A DNA stretch of 64,000 nucleotides. Source: Vibrio sp. NTOU-M3. Its GTDB lineage: Bacteria > Pseudomonadota > Gammaproteobacteria > Enterobacterales > Vibrionaceae. Shown piece by piece: positions 58,590-64,000 of this stretch. Position numbers and translations under genes: made by a program. Under the pieces are notes generated by a model, which worked only from the letters and a program-made list of their open reading frames with translations, was not told the origin of the DNA and searched no databases. Where the stretch lies: NCBI RefSeq assembly GCF_040869035.1, contig NZ_CP162100.1:682001-746000 (forward strand), written 5' to 3'. Position 1 is the first letter of the stretch. The number at the start of each line of letters is the position of its first letter.

Positions 58590-60014
58590 ATGAGTAAGAT
58601 AGCGAAACAAGAGGTTGAGCGTCTGATAGAACTGGTCGGCGGCAAAGGCAATATTGCCAGTGTTAGCCACTGTTTGACACGATTACGCTTTGTCTTGAAT
58701 GATACGAGCTTGGCAGATACGGCTAAGCTAGAAGCCTTACCATTGGTGAAGGGATGTTTTACCAATGCTGGTCAGTTTCAAGTTGTCATCGGAACGGAAG
58801 TGGATGAGGTTTACAAAGTACTGATTGAGCTCACTGGACAAACGGAAGCCTCGAAAGAGGATGCCAAGTTAGCGGCTCGTCAGAACATGAATATATTAGA
58901 GCGTGGCATCTCCCATCTTGCTGAAATTTTTGTACCACTGCTCCCTGCTATCATTACGGGTGGTTTGATCCTAGGCTTCCGTAATGTGATTGGCGACATC
59001 AAAATGTTTGATGGCCAGTCACTGACGGAGATCAGCCAGTTTTGGGCGACAGTTCATAGTTTCCTCTGGCTGATTGGTGAAGCGATCTTCTTCTTCTTAC
59101 CTGTCGGTGTTTGCTGGTCGACGGTGAAGAAATTAGGCGGTACGCCGATTCTTGGCATCACGCTAGGGGTGACATTAGTATCGCCACAGTTGATGAATGC
59201 TTACTTGATTGGTAAGCAAGTTCCTGAAGTGTGGGATTTTGGCCTATTTGCCATCGAAAAAGTCGGTTATCAAGCGCAGGTGATCCCAGCAATGTTGGCG
59301 GGTATGGCGCTGGCATTTATTGAAACCCATTTAAAACGCATTGTTCCGTCTTACTTGTATTTAGTTGTTGTGCCTTTTGTTTCGATCATTGTCGTCGTTA
59401 TTTTAGCGCACTCTCTAATTGGTCCGTTTGGACGTGTTTTAGGTGATGGTGTTGCCTTTGCTGCTAAAGCTGCAATGACCGGCGATTTTGCAGTGATTGG
59501 TTCCATGATATTTGGTTTTTTGTATGCACCACTGGTGATCACGGGGATCCACCATACAACTAACGCCGTTGACTTGCAGTTGATGCAAGATCTCGGTGGT
59601 ACTCCAATTTGGCCATTGATTGCATTATCGAATATTGCACAAGCTTCAGCGGTCGTTGGCATTATCATCATCAGTAAAAAACACGGTGAGCGCGACATTT
59701 CTGTTCCTGCGGCGATTTCAGCTTACCTTGGTGTAACAGAGCCGGCTATGTACGGTATTAACTTAAAATACAAGTTCCCTATGTTGAGTGCGATGATCGG
59801 TAGTGCAGTCGCCGCTGCGATTTGTGGTAGTGCAGGTGTTATGGCGAATGGCATTGGTGTCGGTGGTCTGCCTGGTATTCTCTCAATTCAACCACAGTTT
59901 TGGGGTATTTACGCCGTGGCAATGCTTGTGGCGATTATCTTACCCGCGATGATGACTCTGATGTTGTACAAGCGCGCTCAAGCGAAAGGTGAGCTTGAGC
60001 CAATTAATGCTTAA
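58590..60014 (+). CDS. treB: TreB, PTS trehalose-specific EIIBC component
   Basis: Takes up trehalose and phosphorylates it to trehalose 6-phosphate. 474 aa. EIIB domain first, phosphorylated on Cys28 (SHCLTRLRF), then the membrane EIIC domain with about ten segments, including GIHHTTNAVDLQ and VTEPAMYGINLKYKFP. No EIIA is fused, so EIIA-Glc supplies the phosphate, as in E. coli. ATG 58590 follows a GGGTGG site; a GTG at 58578 is less likely. Followed by treC. Confidence 0.95.
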   Translation: MSKIAKQEVERLIELVGGKGNIASVSHCLTRLRFVLNDTSLADTAKLEALPLVKGCFTNAGQFQVVIGTEVDEVYKVLIELTGQTEASKEDAKLAARQNMNILERGISHLAEIFVPLLPAIITGGLILGFRNVIGDIKMFDGQSLTEISQFWATVHSFLWLIGEAIFFFLPVGVCWSTVKKLGGTPILGITLGVTLVSPQLMNAYLIGKQVPEVWDFGLFAIEKVGYQAQVIPAMLAGMALAFIETHLKRIVPSYLYLVVVPFVSIIVVVILAHSLIGPFGRVLGDGVAFAAKAAMTGDFAVIGSMIFGFLYAPLVITGIHHTTNAVDLQLMQDLGGTPIWPLIALSNIAQASAVVGIIIISKKHGERDISVPAAISAYLGVTEPAMYGINLKYKFPMLSAMIGSAVAAAICGSAGVMANGIGVGGLPGILSIQPQFWGIYAVAMLVAIILPAMMTLMLYKRAQAKGELEPINA

Positions 60015-60035
60015 TTGCCTAACTTCTTTTCTGAT

Positions 60036-60070
60036 GGAGCGGTGTTTGCCGCTCCTTATTCTTTCTTTTT
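60036..60070 (+). terminator. Hairpin between treB and treC
   Basis: 7-bp GC stem GGAGCGG / CCGCTCC (60036-60042 with 60049-60055), 6-base loop, then TTATTCTTTCTTTTTTT. May lower treC relative to treB or stabilise the treB RNA. Confidence 0.5.
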
Positions 60071-60090
60071 TTGGTAAGTGAGTCTGAAAG

Positions 60091-61776
60091 ATGACAATCC
60101 GCAATCAAGATGCAAACTGGTGGAAAACTGCAACCATCTATCAAATTTATCCTAAAAGTTTTTGTGATAGTGGTGCGCAAGGAACCGGGGATATCAAAGG
60201 GATCATCTCGAAATTGGATTATTTGAAGTTACTGGGTGTGGATGCCATTTGGCTGACACCCGTGTATCAATCTCCAATGGTCGACAATGGGTACGACATT
60301 TCCGATTACTATGCGATTAACCCAGACTTTGGCACCATGGATGACTTTGATGTATTGCTTGAACAAGCGCATCAACGTGGGATCCGCATTATTATGGACA
60401 TCGTGGTTAATCACACCTCGACCCTGCATCCATGGTTTCAATCTGCATTAGGCGATAAAGCAAGTCCTTATCGTGATTATTATATTTGGAAAGATCCTGT
60501 AGATGGGGGCGTGCCCAATAACTGGCAATCAAAGTTTGGTGGCAGTGCGTGGGCGCTAGATGACAAAACGGGTCAATATTATTTGCATCTATTCGCTAAA
60601 GAGCAAGCCGATCTCAACTGGGAAAATCCGGTGGTTCGCGCAGAAGTTAAAGAGGTGATTGAGTTCTGGGCCCATAAAGGAGTGGATGGTTTCCGCCTTG
60701 ACGTGATTAACCTAATCTCAAAGCAGCAAGACTTTCCAGATGACAATCATGGTGATGGTCGCCGCTTCTACACCGATGGTCCCCGAGTTCATGAATACTT
60801 ACAGGAAATCAGCCAAGCGGTATTTCAAAAGTATGGCAGCGTAACGGTAGGAGAGATGTCATCGACAACGCTAGATCACTGCCAGCAATATTCATCGCTT
60901 GAGGGTAAAGAGCTGTCGATGGTGTTTAACTTCCATCACCTGAAAGTGGATTATCCAAACGGTGAGAAGTGGACCAAGGCACCATTTAATTTTCTTCAGT
61001 TGAAGCAGATTTTTGGTCACTGGCAAACAGGGTTAAATGGCAAAGGGTGGGGGGCATTGTTTTGGTGTAACCACGATCAACCACGTATTGTGAGCCGATT
61101 GGGAGAGGATAAAAAATATCGGGTTGAGTCAGCGAAAATGCTGGCGGCTTCGATACATATGATGCAAGGCACGCCTTATATTTATCAGGGCGAAGAGATT
61201 GGCATGACTAATCCAAACTACCAGAGTATTACACAGTACCGAGATGTAGAAAGTATCAATATGTACAACATCATGGTCGGCGGACGAAACCTTCCCAAAC
61301 AAGAGATGCTGGCGATTCTTGCGCAAAAATCCCGAGATAACTCACGCACTCCAATGCAGTGGGATGACTCTGAGTTTGCTGGTTTCTCAAAAGGGCAGCC
61401 TTGGTTAGATATTGCACAGAATTACCGTCAACTCAATGCCAAATACGCCATCGCCGATAAAGACTCAGTATTTTATTTCTATCAAAAACTGATCGAACTG
61501 CGAAAACAGCTTGAAGTCATTACAACGGGTGACTATACCGATTTGTTGCCGGAGCATCCGTCTGTCTTTGCCTATCGACGCCAGTCTGAACGCCAGACTT
61601 TACTCTGTTTGAATAACTATTATGCCGATGAGGTTGAATTTGTTTTGCCTGAAGACATCGCGTTAGAAGGTGCGCAATATGTGCTTGGTAACTACAGTAA
61701 GTGGAATGAGCGGCATGTGACTCGCCATCAATGGCTAAGGCCTTATGAAACACGAATTGTTTTAATTGAATCTTAG
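60091..61776 (+). CDS. treC: TreC, trehalose-6-phosphate hydrolase
   Basis: Splits trehalose 6-phosphate into glucose and glucose 6-phosphate in the cytoplasm. 561 aa, GH13 family (alpha/beta)8 barrel. Conserved: YQIYPKSFCDS (about 18-28), DIVVNHTS, nucleophile Asp204 in GFRLDVIN, acid/base Glu255 in VGEMSSTT, and FWCNHDQPR. C-terminal beta-sandwich (about 480-561). Ribosome site absent close to the ATG; a run TGAAAG is nearest. Ends the tre operon with a terminator. Confidence 0.95.
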   Translation: MTIRNQDANWWKTATIYQIYPKSFCDSGAQGTGDIKGIISKLDYLKLLGVDAIWLTPVYQSPMVDNGYDISDYYAINPDFGTMDDFDVLLEQAHQRGIRIIMDIVVNHTSTLHPWFQSALGDKASPYRDYYIWKDPVDGGVPNNWQSKFGGSAWALDDKTGQYYLHLFAKEQADLNWENPVVRAEVKEVIEFWAHKGVDGFRLDVINLISKQQDFPDDNHGDGRRFYTDGPRVHEYLQEISQAVFQKYGSVTVGEMSSTTLDHCQQYSSLEGKELSMVFNFHHLKVDYPNGEKWTKAPFNFLQLKQIFGHWQTGLNGKGWGALFWCNHDQPRIVSRLGEDKKYRVESAKMLAASIHMMQGTPYIYQGEEIGMTNPNYQSITQYRDVESINMYNIMVGGRNLPKQEMLAILAQKSRDNSRTPMQWDDSEFAGFSKGQPWLDIAQNYRQLNAKYAIADKDSVFYFYQKLIELRKQLEVITTGDYTDLLPEHPSVFAYRRQSERQTLLCLNNYYADEVEFVLPEDIALEGAQYVLGNYSKWNERHVTRHQWLRPYETRIVLIES

Positions 61777-61813
61777 GGTCTGTTTCCCTTCAGATATAAC
61801 TAAGAATTGATTC

Positions 61814-61839
61814 AGGCCTTTATGACGAAGGCCTTTTTT
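61814..61839 (+). terminator. Terminator of treBC
   Basis: Stem AGGCCTT / AAGGCCT (61814-61820 with 61828-61834), 7-base loop, followed by six T. Confidence 0.88.
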
Positions 61840-61861
61840 GAGTCTTACGAACTTTAAATGC

Positions 61862-61889
61862 AAAAAAGCCAGCTCGATGAGCTGGCTTT
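61862..61889 (-). terminator. Terminator of the tRNA-Tyr operon (minus strand)
   Basis: 11-bp stem AAAGCCAGCTC / GAGCTGGCTTT, GAT loop, with six A on the plus strand giving a T run on the minus strand. Confidence 0.88.
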
Positions 61890-61897
61890 AATGTATA

Positions 61898-61982
<85 letters not shown>

Positions 61983-62068
61983 AGGGTGTTTTTATACTTA
62001 ATCAATGATTTCCCAACAACATCAATCAAGTTGTCCTAACGTTTAAAGGAGTAACGTTAGAAAGAATA

Positions 62069-62153
<85 letters not shown>

Positions 62154-62239
62154 AGGGTATTTTTATACTTAATCAATGATTTCCCAACAACATCAATCAA
62201 GTTGTCCTAACGTTTAAAGGAGTAACGTTAGAAAGAATA

Positions 62240-62324
<85 letters not shown>

Positions 62325-62411
62325 AGGGTATTTTTATACTTAATCAATGATTTCCCAACACATCAATCAAGTTGTTCTAACGTTTAAAAGGAGTAAACAT
62401 TAGAAAGAATA

Positions 62412-62496
<85 letters not shown>

Positions 62497-62544
62497 AGGG
62501 TGTTTTTATACTTAACGAATGTTTTCCCAACACATCAATCAAGT

Positions 62545-62581
62545 GCGGAGCGCATCATAGCAAACTCGTCTCCGCTGTAAA
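62545..62581 (-). promoter_or_regulatory. tRNA-Tyr operon promoter
   Basis: On the minus strand: -35 TTTACA (62576-62581), 16-base spacer, -10 TATGAT (62554-62559), then a GC-rich discriminator GCGCTCCGC. This is the stringent type of stable-RNA promoter. Confidence 0.8.
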
Positions 62582-62765
62582 GCGTTTTCTTGGCATTTTG
62601 AATCAAATGCTGCCTTTTTGGACAAAGATGTCAGGAAGTAACCATTTTATATTGTCGAATTGCTAATTACACTTACAGTTTATTGCTCGGTCTTTACATT
62701 CCTTGACGTTATTTAGACCAATTAGCGAATACAATACGAATAGTATTTCATGCCAGATAATCATT

Positions 62766-63842
62766 ATGAAACAGACTTTTACATTAAGTGTACTGCTTTT
62801 CTCTCTTTTTTCCGTGGCACCAAGTGCTTATGCGGCAAGACCGGGTGGAAATGCCGCTATTACTGTCGTCACTGAACAAGTACAAACTCATCAGGTTTCT
62901 CAATCTTTAACTTTGGTTGGGAAGCTGGAAGCAGAGCAATCCGTCATGATTGCTCCGGAAGTTGCAGGTAAAGTGGAAAAAATTGCAGTCAAAGCAAACC
63001 AAGACGTGCAAAAAGGGCAGCTTTTAATTCAATTAGATGATGATAAAGCAAAGGCAGCAGTGGCTGAAGCGAACGCCTATCTCAGTGATGAGCAGCGTAA
63101 GCTGAAAGAGTTTCAGCGCTTAGTGAAACGCAACGCAATTACGCAAACGGAAATCGATGCGCAAAAAGCGAGTGTTGCGATTGCACAAGCGCGATTGGAT
63201 GCGGCAAACGCAAATTTGAACGATCTCCATATCAGAGCACCGTTTTCGGGTACAGTCGGTTTCATTGATTTCAGTCGCGGCACTTTAGTTAGCGTTGGCT
63301 CGGATTTGCTCACACTGGATGATCTTTCGGTGATGCAGCTTGACCTACAAGTCCCTGAGCGTTATTTGTCGATGCTTTCAAAAGGCATGGCCGTTGTCGC
63401 TACCAGCAGCGCTTGGGGTGAGCAGATTTTTATGGGTAAAGTTGTGGGTGTCGACTCACGCATCAATCGAGAGACGCTTAACCTGCGCGTACGAATCCAT
63501 TTCCCTAATGATGAGGGGCTGCTAAAACCGGGAATGTTAGTCTCATCAACCTTAGCTTTTCCTCCCATTGAAGCGCCAATAATTCCGGTTCAAGCTCTCG
63601 AGTACTCTGGGACTAAGCGTTATGTTTATGTCGTTAATGCCGAAGGGGTGGCCAAGCGCAGCGAAGTGCTTCTTGGTGCTCGTATCGATAACCAAGTGGT
63701 GATCAACCAAGGTCTGGAAATTGGTGACAAAATTGTCGTGCAGGGAATCGTTAATATGCGTGATGGCGCGAAAGTCATTGAGTTAGGCAAAGACGGTCGC
63801 CCTGTGCAGTCCAAAGCTTCTGAACAAGAAGGGGTCAACTGA
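62766..63842 (+). CDS. RND efflux periplasmic adaptor (HlyD/MFP family)
   Basis: 358 aa. Signal peptide (about 1-23, ends PSAYAA) and then the adaptor build: barrel-sandwich part with VMIAPEVAGKVEKIAVKANQDVQKGQLL (about 60-87), coiled-coil hairpin (about 98-148), DLHIRAPFSGTVG, and C-terminal beta domains (IIPVQALEYSG). It links an inner-membrane RND pump to an outer-membrane channel. The ATG 62766 gives the signal peptide; the frame is open from 62703. Its stop overlaps the pump start by one base. Confidence 0.92.
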   Translation: MKQTFTLSVLLFSLFSVAPSAYAARPGGNAAITVVTEQVQTHQVSQSLTLVGKLEAEQSVMIAPEVAGKVEKIAVKANQDVQKGQLLIQLDDDKAKAAVAEANAYLSDEQRKLKEFQRLVKRNAITQTEIDAQKASVAIAQARLDAANANLNDLHIRAPFSGTVGFIDFSRGTLVSVGSDLLTLDDLSVMQLDLQVPERYLSMLSKGMAVVATSSAWGEQIFMGKVVGVDSRINRETLNLRVRIHFPNDEGLLKPGMLVSSTLAFPPIEAPIIPVQALEYSGTKRYVYVVNAEGVAKRSEVLLGARIDNQVVINQGLEIGDKIVVQGIVNMRDGAKVIELGKDGRPVQSKASEQEGVN

Positions 63843-64000
63843 TGTGGTTATCTGACGTATCCGTCAAACGACCTGTTGCCGCAGTCGTATTGAGCTTGCT
63901 GCTGTGCGTGTTTGGTTTTGTCTCGTTCACCAAACTGGCTGTACGTGAAATGCCAGATATTGAAAACCCCGTTGTTTCGATCAGTACGCGTTATCAAGGG
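63842..64000 (+). CDS. RND-family efflux pump permease (start only)
   Basis: The first 53 codons; the rest lies past the window. MWLSDVSVKRPVAAVVLSLLLCVFGFVSF gives the first membrane helix of a typical RND pump, followed by LAVREMPDIENPVVSISTRYQG, the conserved start of the periplasmic part. It pairs with the adaptor just before it. The outer-membrane partner is unknown and may be TolC. Substrate cannot be inferred. Confidence 0.93.
   Translation, partial: MWLSDVSVKRPVAAVVLSLLLCVFGFVSFTKLAVREMPDIENPVVSISTRYQG

Overview
The window is core chromosome from a gammaproteobacterium, almost certainly a Vibrio (probably chromosome I). The evidence is the gene content and order (frsA-crl-proBA, nrdR-ribD-ribE-ribB, rpsB through dnaE and accA, mltD-gloB-rnhA-dnaQ, fadE-gmhA), the Vibrio-like protein sequences, and a moderate GC content. 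The species cannot be fixed from this stretch. I see no phage, insertion sequence, CRISPR array, toxin-antitoxin pair or defence island. Nothing here looks like a wholly new system. The unusual signals are regulatory sites, one probably transferred enzyme gene, and a homogenised tRNA array.

Layout. 1-3131: end of frsA, crl, then the proline pair proB-proA. 3236-10448: nrdR, riboflavin genes ribD-ribE-ribBX, an independent menB-like unit, then ribH-nusB and thiL-pgpA. 10525-14620 (minus): DUF3461, glnD, map. 14791-34359 (plus): translation and envelope block rpsB-tsf-pyrH-frr-uppS-cdsA-dxr-rseP-bamA-skp-lpxD-fabZ-lpxA-lpxB-rnhB-dnaE-accA. 34458-37480: tilS, a cytochrome c, glnB (PII, the partner of GlnD in this same window) and a YafD-like gene. 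37470-41797: YIP1-family protein, mltD, gloB, yafS-like gene, rnhA. 41854-48128: dnaQ, a TIGR03503-type gene, fadE, gmhA, yafJ-like gene. 48186-53404: proS, trmO, zinc-free ribosomal proteins rpmE2-rpmJ2, an AbgT-family transporter, a small RRM protein. 53543-56933: metNIQ and gmhB. 57018-61776: MliC-like lipoprotein, then treR-treB-treC. 61898-62496: four identical tRNA-Tyr genes (minus). 62766-end: an RND efflux adaptor and the start of its pump.

How it works together. The central block supplies ribosome start-up and recycling factors, undecaprenyl-phosphate and CDP-diacylglycerol, lipid A, and the outer-membrane protein assembly machine. Nearly every gene boundary from rpsB to dxr carries a hairpin, so expression is probably tuned gene by gene. 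Several classic regulons can be read directly from operators: Zur (rpmE2-rpmJ2), FadR (fadE), MetJ (metNIQ), TreR with CRP (treBC), and the S2 leader (rpsB).

Most worth a second look are the aspartate-type (type II) MenB in its own terminator-bounded unit inside the riboflavin cluster, the RibBX protein that has lost GTP cyclohydrolase II residues, the tRNA-Tyr array with a repeat period of about 171 bp, and an unexplained inverted repeat before the AbgT transporter.
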